From NCBI RefSeq assembly GCF_003814555.1, contig NZ_RKQN01000004.1:62001-126000 (forward strand): a stretch of 64,000 bases of DNA, read 5' to 3'. This document shows positions 33,000 to 41,598 of this stretch, one piece after another (the first letter of the stretch is position 1; every line of letters begins with the position of its first letter). A model generated the notes under the pieces. The model was not told the origin of the DNA. It worked only from the letters and a program-made list of their open reading frames with translations, and made no database searches. Made by a program: the position numbers and the translations under genes. This DNA comes from Vulcaniibacterium tengchongense. Lineage in GTDB: Bacteria > Pseudomonadota > Gammaproteobacteria > Xanthomonadales > Xanthomonadaceae.

Positions 33000-33419
33000 T
33001 CAGCCCAGGGCGGGATCGGCGTCCATCCAGCCTTCAGGCGCGCGCGCTTCGGCACCGGCGGCCTCGGCGTGGATCAGGCGGCCGGTCAGCACCGCGCCGG
33101 CCAGCATCTCGACCACTTTGTAGTGCACGTTGCCCTGGACCCGCGCCTTGGCGGCCAACTCCACCCGCTCGGCGGCGTACACGTCGCCGTCGAGGCGGCC
33201 GTTGATCACCACCACCGGGGCGCGCACCTCGCCTTCGATGCTGCCGTTCTCGGCCAGCGTGAGGGTGGCGCGCTGGCCGTCCTCGGCGACCACCTTGCCG
33301 ACGATCCGGCCTTCGATGTACAGCCCGCCACTGAACTGCAGGTCGCCGCGGATCGTCACCTGCGGCCCGATCAGGGTGTCGACCTGGCCTTCGGGCAGGG
33401 CCGGTTTGTTCTTGAACAT
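33000..33419 (-). CDS. Bactofilin
   Basis: Bactofilins are small bacterial cytoskeletal proteins that polymerise without nucleotides and position wall or envelope machinery. The 139-residue protein has a short tail carrying the KKP-like polymer-end segment MFKNKPALPEGQVDTLIG and the right-handed beta-helix core (GDLQFSGGLYIEGRIVGKV, VVVINGRLDGDVYAAERVEL, HYKVVEMLAGAVLTGRL). It lies 55 bases upstream of one DUF6776 gene and 43 bases downstream of the other, so all three probably act together. Confidence 0.92.
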   Translation of the reverse strand: MFKNKPALPEGQVDTLIGPQVTIRGDLQFSGGLYIEGRIVGKVVAEDGQRATLTLAENGSIEGEVRAPVVVINGRLDGDVYAAERVELAAKARVQGNVHYKVVEMLAGAVLTGRLIHAEAAGAEARAPEGWMDADPALG

Positions 33420-33462
33420 CGTGTATTTCCTGCTGGTGGAGTCCGGCGGCGCCGGAAAGGAA

Positions 33463-34194
33463 TCAGGTGGCGGCGCGGTTCCAGTCCAGGGTCTGCTCGA
33501 GGGCGACGCCTTCGCCCTGCAGCGAGACCCGCACCCGCTGCGGCGTGAAGCCCGGCGGCAGCATCACGCTGCCGTCGAGCTGCTGGAAGTAGCGGAACGA
33601 ATACGCCTGCGGCGGGACGCCGCTGCGCTGGTGCAGCTCGTCCCATTCGACCGTCGCCAGCTTGCCGTCGCGCACGCCTTCGATCGCGAAGCGCAGCTGG
33701 CCGCGGCTGACGCCGCCGCGGTTGAGGCTCTGGGTCAGCACGATCTGGTAGCGCCAGGTGCCGCCGGCCTCGGCCGCGAACTGCGCCGAGTGCACATTCA
33801 GCCCCTTCGGCTGCTCGGTCGCGCCGACCAGGCGCTCGTAGAAGGCGAGGTTCGCGCGCAGGTCGGCGATCTCCTGCTCGCGCGCCGCCAGGGTGCTCTG
33901 GATCTCGCGGTTGGCCGCGCGGCTGATCTGGTCCGAGCGCGCCAGCGTCGCCTCACGCTGGCGCAGGCGCTCGGCCTGGCCGCGCCAGTGGCGCAGGTCG
34001 CCGCGCGTGCGCTCCAGCTCGGCGCTGACCGCCCCCAGCCGCGGCGCGGCGCGGTACTCGGCCGCGACCCAGGCCGCCGCCAGCGAGGCGAGCCAGGCCA
34101 GGGCGAGCGCGGTCGCGATCAGCGGGCGCCGGTCCGGCCGTTCCTGGACGATCCGGAAACGCGGCGGCGGCGCCTTGCGTGGCGGCTTGTTCAT
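33463..34194 (-). CDS. DUF6776 family membrane-anchored coiled-coil protein (copy 2)
   Basis: This 243-residue paralogue of the gene at 32210 has the same plan: a basic N-terminus (MNKPPRKAPPPRFR), one transmembrane helix (about 26-44), a coiled coil (about 50-105) and a beta-rich C-terminal domain with YSFRYFQQLDGSVMLPPGF. The start at 34194 was preferred because the longer frame adds a non-homologous stretch that would overlap the opposite-strand promoter region. First gene of the trio with the bactofilin. Function unknown; a role in anchoring the bactofilin to the membrane is a guess from context. Confidence 0.8.
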   Translation of the reverse strand: MNKPPRKAPPPRFRIVQERPDRRPLIATALALAWLASLAAAWVAAEYRAAPRLGAVSAELERTRGDLRHWRGQAERLRQREATLARSDQISRAANREIQSTLAAREQEIADLRANLAFYERLVGATEQPKGLNVHSAQFAAEAGGTWRYQIVLTQSLNRGGVSRGQLRFAIEGVRDGKLATVEWDELHQRSGVPPQAYSFRYFQQLDGSVMLPPGFTPQRVRVSLQGEGVALEQTLDWNRAAT

Positions 34195-34274
34195 ACGGCG
34201 AATGCCCGGCGAACGGCGCCGGTCCCCAGTCCCCGAGCCCCTATACTCGGCCGACAGTCTAGCCGGGAGCGGCC

Positions 34275-34856
34275 ATGACCGATGCGCATCTGTTCGCAAT
34301 TGGCGTAGTTCTCGCCTGGCTGGCGGGCATCCGCGTCTACCTGACCGTGTTCGGCGTGGGCCTGGCCGGCATGCTCGGCTGGGTCGACCTGCCGCAGGCG
34401 CTGCAGGCCACGCAATCGCCGTGGGTGCTGGGCGTGTCCGGCGCGCTGGCGCTGGTGGAATTCTTCGCCGACAAGATCCCCGGCGTGGACTCGGCCTGGG
34501 ACCTGCTGCAGACCCTGCTGCGGGTGCCGGCGGGCGCGTTCCTCGCCGCCGCCACGCTGTCGCCGGACGGCGAGCTCGGCGCCGGCGCGCTCGCCGCGGG
34601 CGCGGGCGTGGCGCTGGCCAGCCACGCGCTCAAGAGCGGCTCGCGCGCGTTGCTCAACGTCTCGCCCGAGCCGGTCAGCAACTGGACCGCGTCGGTCGGC
34701 GAGGACCTGGCCACGGTCGGCGGACTGGCGCTGGTGTTCGCGCATCCGTGGATCGCGCTGGGCATCGTGCTGGCGGTCACCCTCGTCGTCGCGCTGCTAC
34801 TGTGGTGGCTGTGGCGCGCCCTGTTCCGCCGCGCGCCCAAGGCCGAGCCCGGTTGA
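34275..34856 (+). CDS. DUF4126 membrane protein
   Basis: This 193-residue protein has five or six hydrophobic segments and the DUF4126 features LAGIRVYLTVFGVGLAG, EFFADKIPGVDSAWDLLQT and SHALKSGSRALLNVSPEPV. Function unknown. It is divergent from the DUF6776-bactofilin trio; TATACT at 34242-34247 may be its -10 box, though no -35 box is clear. Confidence 0.82.
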   Translation: MTDAHLFAIGVVLAWLAGIRVYLTVFGVGLAGMLGWVDLPQALQATQSPWVLGVSGALALVEFFADKIPGVDSAWDLLQTLLRVPAGAFLAAATLSPDGELGAGALAAGAGVALASHALKSGSRALLNVSPEPVSNWTASVGEDLATVGGLALVFAHPWIALGIVLAVTLVVALLLWWLWRALFRRAPKAEPG

Positions 34857-35103
34857 GCGGCGCCGGGGCCGGCGGCCTCGCACGGCCCGAACGCGGCGGC
34901 TGTCGACCACGGCGATGGCTGCGCACAGCCGCGCGCCGTCAGCCGCGACGCCGCATCGACGCTCGACAGGCGCAAGGCGGCACCGGGTTCCGGCCAACGG
35001 CATGCACCGCTCGCGCCTGGCCGCAGGAGAGCCAGGCGCCGCATTCGCCACGCGCGAACAGCGACGCCGCCGAACCGGCGGCGCTCGTCCCCGGATGCGT
35101 CGC

Positions 35104-35574
35104 TCAGTCCTCGATCTTGGCCAGCAGGTAGTTCTGCTCGCCCAGGCGGTCGATCAGCGACAGCTGGGTCTCGATCCAGTCGATGTGCTCCTCCTCGGAG
35201 TCGAGGATGTCGGCGAACAGCTTGCGGCTGACGTAGTCGCCGACGGTCTCGCAGTACTTGATCGCCTCGCGCAGCAACGGCACCGCCTCCAGCTCCAGCG
35301 CCAGGTCGCAGGCGAGCAGCTCGCGCGGGTTCTCGCCGATGCGCAGCTTGCCCAGCGCCTGGAAGTTCGGCAGGCCGTCGAGGAACAGGATGCGCTCCGA
35401 CAGCTTGTCGGCGTGCTTCATCTCGTCGATCGACTCGTGGTACTCGTGCTCGGCCAGTTCCTTCAGGCCCCAGTTCTTCAGCATCTTGGCGTGCAGGAAG
35501 TACTGGTTGATCGCGGTCAGCTCGTTGTAGAGCGCCTTGTTGAGGTATTCGATGACCTTGGGATCGCCTTTCAT
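35104..35574 (-). CDS. bfr: Bacterioferritin
   Basis: Bacterioferritin stores iron as a 24-subunit shell with heme at the dimer interfaces. All diiron ligands are present in the 156 residues: E18, E51, H54, E94, E127 and H130. The heme ligand M52 is seen in [10 protein letters not shown]. The start at 35574 is the family start ([12 protein letters not shown]). bfd, whose product releases the stored iron, lies 122 bases upstream on the same strand. Confidence 0.97.
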   Translation of the reverse strand: MKGDPKVIEYLNKALYNELTAINQYFLHAKMLKNWGLKELAEHEYHESIDEMKHADKLSERILFLDGLPNFQALGKLRIGENPRELLACDLALELEAVPLLREAIKYCETVGDYVSRKLFADILDSEEEHIDWIETQLSLIDRLGEQNYLLAKIED

Positions 35575-35696
35575 GGCCGTGCTCCGTGATGCGTCTGGCC
35601 GCCACTCTAGCGAGTCGCGGCGGCGCATGACGGAACGCGAATCGAGTGCAGCCGCGGCCGAGAATCAGTTTCCGCGGCGCCGCGGGCGGGCGCGGC

Positions 35697-35897
35697 TCAG
35701 GCGGCCTGCAGGACCGGGAACGGCAGTTCGCGCGCTTCGCGCGCCTGCGCCAGCAGCGCCGCGGCCATGTCCAGGCAGCTGCCGCAGTTGGCGCCGGCGC
35801 CGGTGCGCATGGTCAGCTCGGCCACGCTGCCGCAGCCGGCCTCGGCGGCCTGGCGGATGTCGTGGTCGGTGACTCCGTTGCAGATGCAGACGTACAC
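35697..35897 (-). CDS. bfd: Bacterioferritin-associated ferredoxin
   Basis: Bfd is a small [2Fe-2S] protein that reduces the heme of bacterioferritin so that iron can be mobilised. Read from GTG at 35897 it has 66 residues starting (M)YVCICNGVTDHDIRQ, with the four cluster cysteines C4, C6, C38 and C41. That matches the E. coli protein in length and start. An ATG at 35939 would add 14 residues, but it lies almost on the Fur box and possibly upstream of the transcription start, so GTG is preferred. No strong ribosome-binding site is seen for either. Confidence 0.9.
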   Translation of the reverse strand: MYVCICNGVTDHDIRQAAEAGCGSVAELTMRTGAGANCGSCLDMAAALLAQAREARELPFPVLQAA

Positions 35898-35950
35898 GGC
35901 GGCGGTTCGGGACGGCAGCCGGGGCGGCTGCGGACCCATTCCGCCACGGA

Positions 35951-35965
35951 TGAGAATGATTGTCA
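35951..35965 (-). promoter_or_regulatory. Fur box upstream of bfd
   Basis: TGAGAATGATTGTCA matches the 7-1-7 Fur consensus (TGATAAT-N-ATTATCA) with one mismatch in each arm. On the minus strand a perfect TTGACA (35961-35966) overlaps it. Repression by iron-loaded Fur and induction in iron limitation fit the job of Bfd. The site also lies just outside the rppH stop region. Confidence 0.82.
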
Positions 35966-36562
35966 ATCCGTCGCGGTTTCGCCGCCCTGGATCGGCCGGC
36001 CGTTGCCGCGCGCCCGGGGGCGCCGGCGGCCGCGCGGCGGCTCGTACGCCAGCCGCGGTCCCGGCGGCGGCACCGCCTGCGCCCCGGCGATGCGCCGTGC
36101 CAGCGGGGCAAGGTAGCGCAGCGCGCGGTCGTAGACGTCGCGCTTGAACATGACCACGTGCTCGACCGGGTACCAGAAGTCGACCCAACGCCAATGGTCG
36201 AACTCGGGCTTGTCGGTCAGGTCCAGGCGCAGGTCGGACTCCTGCCCGGTCAGGCGCAGCAGGAACCAGACCTGCTTCTGGCCGATGCACACCAGGCGGT
36301 CGTCGCGGCGGATCGAGCGGCGCGGCAGGCGGTAGCGCAGCCAGCCCGGGGTGGCGCCGAGCACCTCCACGTGCTCGGGCAGCAGGCCGACTTCCTCGCG
36401 CAACTCGCGGTACATCGCCTCGAGCGGCGTTTCGTCGCTGTTCATCCCGCCCTGCGGGAACTGCCAGCCGTCGCGGTGCACCCGCCGCGCCCAGAACACG
36501 CGCCCGTCCGGGTGCATCAGCACGATGCCGACGTTGGGCCTGTAACCGTCCGGATCGATCAC
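35963..36562 (-). CDS. rppH: RNA pyrophosphohydrolase RppH
   Basis: RppH removes pyrophosphate from the 5' end of mRNAs and so starts their decay. The 199-residue Nudix protein begins (M)[19 protein letters not shown] from a GTG at 36562, the family start. The Nudix box is [20 protein letters not shown] at residues 38-57. A basic, Arg/Pro-rich tail of about 30 residues follows the catalytic domain. Longer frame extensions upstream lack similarity. Confidence 0.95.
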   Translation of the reverse strand: MIDPDGYRPNVGIVLMHPDGRVFWARRVHRDGWQFPQGGMNSDETPLEAMYRELREEVGLLPEHVEVLGATPGWLRYRLPRRSIRRDDRLVCIGQKQVWFLLRLTGQESDLRLDLTDKPEFDHWRWVDFWYPVEHVVMFKRDVYDRALRYLAPLARRIAGAQAVPPPGPRLAYEPPRGRRRPRARGNGRPIQGGETATD

Positions 36563-36636
36563 GATGCGGACTCCGAATTGCACTGTGCCCGACTCTGCCA
36601 CGGCCCCCGCGGCAGGACAACCCGGGGCCGGGCGGA

Positions 36637-36665
36637 TTGACGCGCCCGCCGCCGGCATGAATAAT
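36637..36665 (+). promoter_or_regulatory. Sigma-70 promoter of the tRNA-Met gene
   Basis: TTGACG (36637-36642), a 17-base spacer and AATAAT (36660-36665) match five of six bases in each box. The transcript would start about 10 bases before the tRNA. Confidence 0.75.
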
Positions 36666-36681
36666 TCGCGGTTCACCGCAT

Positions 36682-36758
36682 GGCTATGTAGCTCAGCCGG
36701 TTAGAGCACAGCACTCATAATGCTGGGGTCGGTGGTTCGAGTCCACCCATAGCCACCA
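36682..36758 (+). tRNA. tRNA-Met (CAU), elongator type
   Basis: The acceptor arms GGCTATG and CATAGCC pair over 7 bp, with discriminator A and an encoded CCA. The anticodon loop is CTCATAA (anticodon CAT). The anticodon stem AGCA...TGCT and the D-arm AGCTCAGCCGGTTAGAGC follow elongator tRNA-Met of E. coli rather than tRNA-Ile2 or initiator tRNA. The T-arm is GGTGGTTCGAGTCCACC. Confidence 0.95.
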
Positions 36759-36766
36759 TCGCGTCG

Positions 36767-36790
36767 AAAGCCCCGCCGCCGGCGGGGTTT
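36767..36790 (+). terminator. Terminator after tRNA-Met
   Basis: CCCCGCCG-CC-GGCGGGG followed by TTT, 12 bases after the tRNA end. Confidence 0.65.
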
Positions 36791-36838
36791 CGCGTTTGCG
36801 GCATCCGCCGCCGCTCCGCACGCCCCCCACCCGCCGCC

Positions 36839-37195
36839 ATGAAGATCTTCAAGGCATTCACCATCGAGGCCGCGCACCGCCTGCCGAACGTGCCGGAAGG
36901 GCACAAGTGCGCGCGCCTGCACGGCCACAGCTTCCGGATCGAGCTGCACGTGGAAGGCGAGCTCGACCCCCGGCTGGGCTGGGTGATGGACTTCGCCGAT
37001 CTGAAGGCCGCGTTCCAGCCGCTGTACGAGCGCCTGGACCACCATTACCTCAACGAGATCGAAGGGCTGGAGAACCCGACCAGCGAACGCCTCGCGCAGT
37101 GGATCTGGCAGCGCCTCAAGCCGAGCCTGCCGCTGCTGGCCGAGGTGGTGGTGCACGAGACCTGCACCTCGGGGTGCCGCTACCGCGGCGATTGA
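36839..37195 (+). CDS. queD: 6-carboxy-5,6,7,8-tetrahydropterin synthase QueD
   Basis: QueD converts dihydroneopterin triphosphate to 6-carboxytetrahydropterin, the second step of queuosine and 7-deazapurine synthesis. The 118-residue protein has the zinc histidines H13, H28 and H30, the catalytic C24 in CARLHGH, the LDHHYLNEI histidine and the VHETCTSG segment that binds the pterin. No other queuosine gene is in the window. Confidence 0.94.
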   Translation: MKIFKAFTIEAAHRLPNVPEGHKCARLHGHSFRIELHVEGELDPRLGWVMDFADLKAAFQPLYERLDHHYLNEIEGLENPTSERLAQWIWQRLKPSLPLLAEVVVHETCTSGCRYRGD

Positions 37196-37455
37196 GCCCG
37201 CACGGCCGCCGCGGCGCATTCCGGGGCGCCTCGCCTTCGCCTGCTCCCTACCCGCCTGCGCGCTTGCCGTGCGTGTCGCATGACCCCGCGGCTGCCTCGC
37301 GTCGATCGACGGTGCGATCCTCCCTCGCCCAAGCCACAGCGCCGCCTGGCGGTGGCAGCGCCCGCGCGCGCCTGGGCCGCTGCGCGGCGCCTGCCGACCG
37401 GTAAGCGCCCCCGCCCGTCCGGCAATACCGTTCGTCGGCACGCGCCCGGCTCATG

Positions 37456-37484
37456 TTGCGCTGCAACAAAAGCCGCGTTATGCT
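37456..37484 (+). promoter_or_regulatory. Phasin promoter with overlapping inverted repeat
   Basis: TTGCGC (37456-37461), a 17-base spacer and TATGCT (37479-37484) form a plausible sigma-70 promoter 40 bases upstream of the phasin ATG. TTGC-GCT-GCAA (37456-37466) is a perfect inverted repeat on the -35 box. It has the TGC-N3-GCA form of sites reported for PhaR, the repressor of phasin genes. This assignment is by resemblance only. Confidence 0.5.
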
Positions 37485-37523
37485 GCATCGCACAATCCCC
37501 TTGGGACCGCCAGGAGTTCCGCC

Positions 37524-37916
37524 ATGTACTCGCCGTTCAACGAACAGTTCGCCGCCGCCACGCGCCAGTTCGCGGACACGGCCGCGCAGGTGAACCGCCT
37601 CGCCCTCGACAACGCGGAGGCCGTGTTCGGCCTGCAGCTGTCGGCGATCGAGGAGCGCGTCAACGCCACCTTCGCTTTCCTCGGCGAAGCCGCGGAGGCC
37701 CGCGACCTGGACAGCTTCAAGACCCTGTGGCCGAAGAGCGTGCAGGTCGCGCGCGAGAACATCGAGCGCGCCGTGACCACCGGCCAGGAAGTGCTCGGCC
37801 GCAGCCTCAAGACCCAGGAAGCGATCGCCGAACTGGCCAAGGCCCAGTTCGAGTCCTTCGCCAAGAACGGCCAGGCCGCCAAGGCCGCCGGCAAGGCGGC
37901 CAACGCCGCCAGGTAA
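37524..37916 (+). CDS. Phasin family protein
   Basis: This 130-residue, almost fully helical protein has the phasin profile (FAAATRQFADTAAQVNRLAL, NATFAFLGEAAEARDL) and an Ala/Lys-rich tail (NGQAAKAAGKAANAAR). Phasins coat polyhydroxyalkanoate granules, but many family members in Xanthomonadaceae occur without a known granule role. No PHA synthase lies in the window. CCAGGAG stands 8 bases before the ATG, and a strong terminator follows. Confidence 0.9.
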   Translation: MYSPFNEQFAAATRQFADTAAQVNRLALDNAEAVFGLQLSAIEERVNATFAFLGEAAEARDLDSFKTLWPKSVQVARENIERAVTTGQEVLGRSLKTQEAIAELAKAQFESFAKNGQAAKAAGKAANAAR

Positions 37917-37950
37917 CCCGCTCTCCCGTCCATCCCTCCCGGACGGTTGG

Positions 37951-37979
37951 AACCCGGCAGTTCGCTGCCGGGTTTTTTT
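37951..37979 (+). terminator. Terminator of the phasin gene
   Basis: AACCCGGCAG-TTCG-CTGCCGGGTT is a 10-bp stem with a UUCG-type loop and seven T residues. Confidence 0.92.
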
Positions 37980-38392
37980 ATGCATGCGCCTTGGCAACCC
38001 GGCCGGGGCGGCGGTCGATCGCGTCCGGCGGCCGCCGGCGAAGCGCCGCACGCGCCGCGGCACCGTTTGCGGAGGTCCGGGGACGCACGCATCCGCAATC
38101 CGCCGCCCGCCGACGCGCTTTCGGCCATCTTCGCTGCCGCCGGCGCGGACGGCCGCCGCCGGACGGCCAGGCCGCCCGACGCGCCGGGCGGCGCGTTGCG
38201 CCGAAGGCTCCCACGGCCGCCGCGATGCCCCCGATCCGGGGCGGGCGGGCCCGACGCAACGGGCCGGCACAGTGGCGGCGCGCCGGCCGCGCGCGATCCC
38301 AGGCGATGCCGTGCCCCGGCGTGGCCGCGGCGCACGCGCAAGGACCGCACCGCGCCACCGCGGGTCGGCCGCGTGCGCGCATGCGCCGGCCG
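37980..38392. other. Gene-free stretch between two facing terminators
   Basis: About 410 bases lie between the phasin terminator and the RND-pump terminator. Long open frames cross it on both strands as continuations of shadow frames. No RNA, repeat or gene was recognised. Confidence 0.4.
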
Positions 38393-38424
38393 AAAAAAAG
38401 ACGCCCACCGGTGCGGTGGGCGTC
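38393..38424 (-). terminator. Terminator of the RND efflux operon
   Basis: GACGCCCACCG-GTG-CGGTGGGCGTC is an 11-bp stem, followed on the minus strand by seven T residues. Confidence 0.92.
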
Positions 38425-38439
38425 GATGCGACGGAGGCG

Positions 38440-41400
38440 TCAGTCCGCCGGCTGCGGCTTGGGCGGCTCGTCCAGCTTGTCGCCGAGCAGGCGCCGCACC
38501 GAGACGTAGAACACCGGGATCAGCAGCAGGCCGAGGAAGGTGGCGAAGACCATGCCGCCGATCACGCCGGTGCCGATCGCGTGGCGGGCATTGGCGCCGG
38601 CGCCGGTGGAGATCGCCAGCGGGATCACGCCCATGATGAACGCGAACGAGGTCATCAGGATCGGGCGGAAGCGCAGCTTGGCCGCCTCGATCGTCGCGTC
38701 GCGCAGGGTCTTGCCGTGCTGGCGCGCCTCGATCGCGAACTCGACGATCAGGATCGCGTTCTTCGCCGCCAGGCCGATCACCGTGATCAGGCCGATCTTG
38801 AAGTAGATGTCGTTCGGCAGCCCGCGCAGCAGCGAGAACAGCACCGCGCCGAGCACGCCCAGCGGCACCACCAGCAGCACCGCCACCGGCACCGACCAGC
38901 TCTCGTACAACGCGGCCAGGCACAGGAACACCACCAGGATCGACAGCGCCATCAGCATCGGCGCCTGGTTGCCGGACAGAATTTCCTGGTAGGACTGGCC
39001 GGTCCAGTCGTAGCCGAAGCCCGGCGGCAAGTCGCGCTCGACGATCTCCTGCATCGCGTTCATCGCCTCGCCCGAGCTGTGCCCCGGCGCCTGCGAGCCG
39101 ACGATCTCGATCGCGGCGTAGCCGTTGTAGCGGGTCAGCGCCGGCGAGGCGGTGACCCAGCTGCTCCTGACCACGTTCGACAGCGGGATCATCGAGCCGG
39201 TGGTCGGGTCGGCGTCGCCGTCGGCGCCGGCCAGCGGGCTGGGCGTGTAGAAGCGCGACAGCGCCTCCGGCCCGGTGCGGTACGGCGCGTCGGCCTGCAT
39301 GGTCACGCGCTTCACGCGGCCGCCCGCGACGTAGTCGTTGACGTACACCGGCGCCAGCATCAGCTGGATCGAGTTGTAGATGTCGCCGACCGAAAGCCCC
39401 ATCGCCTGCGCCTGCACGCGGTCGACCTCGAGCTTGAGCTGCGGCGCCTCTTCCAGCGCGTTCGGGCGCACCGCGGTCAGCGCCGGGTTCTGGTTGGCCT
39501 TGCCGAGCAGGATGTTGCGCGCCTGGGTCAGCGCCTCGCGGCCCTGGCCGGTGCGGTCCTGCAGGTACATGTCGAAGCCGCCGAACTGGCCCAGGCCGCT
39601 CACCGTCGGCAGGTTGATCACGAACACCTGCGCGTCGCGGATGCCGAACAGCGCCATGTTGGCCTGCTGGATGAACTCGCTCGCGGTGACGTCGCGCTCG
39701 TCCCAGGGCTTGAGTCGGATGAACGCGATGCCGGCGTTCTCGCCCTGGCCGACGAAGCTGAAGCCGGCCACCTGGAACATGCCCTCGTAGCCTTCCTGCT
39801 TCTCCAGCGCCTCGCGCACCTGGTCGAGCACGCGGTTGGTGCGGGCCAGGGTCGCGCCCGGCGGCAGCTGCACCAGCGCGATCGCGTAGCCCTGGTCTTC
39901 CTCCGGCAGGAAGCTGCCGGGCATGCGCGTGAACAGGAACCCGCACAGCACCGCGAGCAGCGCGAACACCGTCATCCAGCGCGGCGCATGCCGGATCGCG
40001 TGGCCGATGTGGCCGACGTAGGTGCCGCTGACCCGGTCGTAGACCCGGTTGAAGGTGCGGAAGACGATGTTGTTGCGATGGTGGTGCGCCGTGGGCTTGA
40101 GCAGGGTCGCGCACAGCGCCGGGGTGAAGCCCAGCGCCAGGAACGCCGAGAAGCCCATCGCCATCGCGATGGTGACGGCGAACTGCTTGTAGATCTCGCC
40201 GGCGGAGCCGCCCTGGAACGCCGACGGCACGAACACCGCCGCCAGCACCACGGTGATGGCCACCACGGCGCCGCTGATCTGGTCCATCGACTTGCGGGTG
40301 GCCTCCTTCGGCGACAGGCCCTCCTCGGTCATGATGCGTTCGACGTTCTCGATCACCACGATCGCGTCGTCCACCACGATGCCGATCGCCAGCACCATGC
40401 CGAACAGCGTCAGCTGGTTGATGCTGAAGCCCAGCAGGTACAGGCCGAGGAAGGTGCCGAGCAGGGCGATCGGGATCACCAGCGTCGGGATCAGCGTGGC
40501 CCGGAAGTTCTGCAGGAAGATCAGCATCACCAGGAACACGAGCACGATCGCCTCGAACAGCGTCTTCACCACTTCCTCGATGGAGATGCGGACGAAGGTC
40601 GAGGTGTCGTACGGCGCGAACCAGGTCACGCCTTGCGGGAACGTGGCCTGCAGCTCGTCCATGCGGTTGCGGACCGCCTCGGCCACGCCGAGCGCGTTGG
40701 CGCCGGGGGCGAGCTGCACGGCGAAGCCGGCCGCCGGCTTGCCGCTCCAGCGGCTGTCGAAGCCCCAGCTGCTCGCGCCCAGGGTGATGCGGGCGACGTC
40801 GCGCAGGCGCACGGTGCTGCCGTTGGCGTCGGTGCGCAGGATGATCTCGCCGAACTGCTCGGGCGTGCTGAAGCGGCCCTCGGCGGACACGGTGGCGGTG
40901 AAGCCCTGGGCATCCGGCGCCGGGTCGCCGCCGATCTTGCCGGCGGCGAACTGCACGTTCTGGCCGCGCACCGCGGTCAGCACCTCGGTCGCCGACAGCC
41001 CGTAGCCGCGCAGCTTGTCCGGGTTCAGCCAGATGTTCATGGCGTACTCGCCGCCGAACTGCTGGGTGCTGCCCACGCCCGGCACGCGCGCGATCTGGTC
41101 GAGCACGCGCGAGCCGATGATGTCGCTGAGCGCATGACGGTCGAGCGAGCCGTCCTCCGAGCGCAGCGCCACCACCATCAGGAAGCCGGCGTTGGCCTTG
41201 GCCACCACCACGCCCTGCTGGGTGACCTCGCTGGGCAGGCGCGGCGTCGCCAGCGCGACCTTGTTCTGCACCTGCACCTGGGCGATGTCGGGATCGGTGC
41301 CCGGCTCGAAGGTCAGGGTGATGTTGCTGCCGCCGCTGGAGCTCGACGAGGAGCTGAAGTAGACCAGGTTGTCGATGCCGGTCAGCTGCTGCTCGATCAC

Positions 41401-41589
41401 CTGGGTGACCGCGCTCTCCGCCGTCTCCGCGCTGGCGCCGGGATACTGCGCCGACACCGTCACCTGCGGCGGCGCGATGCTCGGGTAGGACTCCACGCCG
41501 AGGTTGAAGATGGCCAGGACGCCGCACAACGAAATCAGGATCGCGACGACCCAGGCGAAGACCGGGTGGTTGATGAAGAATCTGGACAT
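38440..41589 (-). CDS. RND efflux pump, inner-membrane transporter (HAE1/AcrB type)
   Basis: This 1049-residue protein is a proton-driven multidrug pump subunit. It starts MSRFFINHPVFAWVVAILIS and has the twelve-helix RND layout with two large periplasmic loops. The proton-relay aspartates of helix 4 are seen in GIVVDDAIVVIENVE. FMLIFLQNFRATLIP-type and GLAAKNAILIVEFA segments (helix 10-11, with the relay lysine) are also present. It lies 9 bases after its membrane-fusion partner, the usual acrA-acrB order. No outer-membrane channel gene is adjacent, so it presumably uses a TolC-type channel encoded elsewhere. Confidence 0.96.
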   Translation of the reverse strand: MSRFFINHPVFAWVVAILISLCGVLAIFNLGVESYPSIAPPQVTVSAQYPGASAETAESAVTQVIEQQLTGIDNLVYFSSSSSSSGGSNITLTFEPGTDPDIAQVQVQNKVALATPRLPSEVTQQGVVVAKANAGFLMVVALRSEDGSLDRHALSDIIGSRVLDQIARVPGVGSTQQFGGEYAMNIWLNPDKLRGYGLSATEVLTAVRGQNVQFAAGKIGGDPAPDAQGFTATVSAEGRFSTPEQFGEIILRTDANGSTVRLRDVARITLGASSWGFDSRWSGKPAAGFAVQLAPGANALGVAEAVRNRMDELQATFPQGVTWFAPYDTSTFVRISIEEVVKTLFEAIVLVFLVMLIFLQNFRATLIPTLVIPIALLGTFLGLYLLGFSINQLTLFGMVLAIGIVVDDAIVVIENVERIMTEEGLSPKEATRKSMDQISGAVVAITVVLAAVFVPSAFQGGSAGEIYKQFAVTIAMAMGFSAFLALGFTPALCATLLKPTAHHHRNNIVFRTFNRVYDRVSGTYVGHIGHAIRHAPRWMTVFALLAVLCGFLFTRMPGSFLPEEDQGYAIALVQLPPGATLARTNRVLDQVREALEKQEGYEGMFQVAGFSFVGQGENAGIAFIRLKPWDERDVTASEFIQQANMALFGIRDAQVFVINLPTVSGLGQFGGFDMYLQDRTGQGREALTQARNILLGKANQNPALTAVRPNALEEAPQLKLEVDRVQAQAMGLSVGDIYNSIQLMLAPVYVNDYVAGGRVKRVTMQADAPYRTGPEALSRFYTPSPLAGADGDADPTTGSMIPLSNVVRSSWVTASPALTRYNGYAAIEIVGSQAPGHSSGEAMNAMQEIVERDLPPGFGYDWTGQSYQEILSGNQAPMLMALSILVVFLCLAALYESWSVPVAVLLVVPLGVLGAVLFSLLRGLPNDIYFKIGLITVIGLAAKNAILIVEFAIEARQHGKTLRDATIEAAKLRFRPILMTSFAFIMGVIPLAISTGAGANARHAIGTGVIGGMVFATFLGLLLIPVFYVSVRRLLGDKLDEPPKPQPAD

Positions 41590-41598
41590 GGTGGGGGA

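Noticed and set aside
36682-36758. tRNA-Ile2 (CAU, lysidine-modified) instead of tRNA-Met
   Set aside because: Acceptor, anticodon-stem and variable-loop bases follow elongator tRNA-Met; the GGCCCC acceptor of tRNA-Ile2 is absent.
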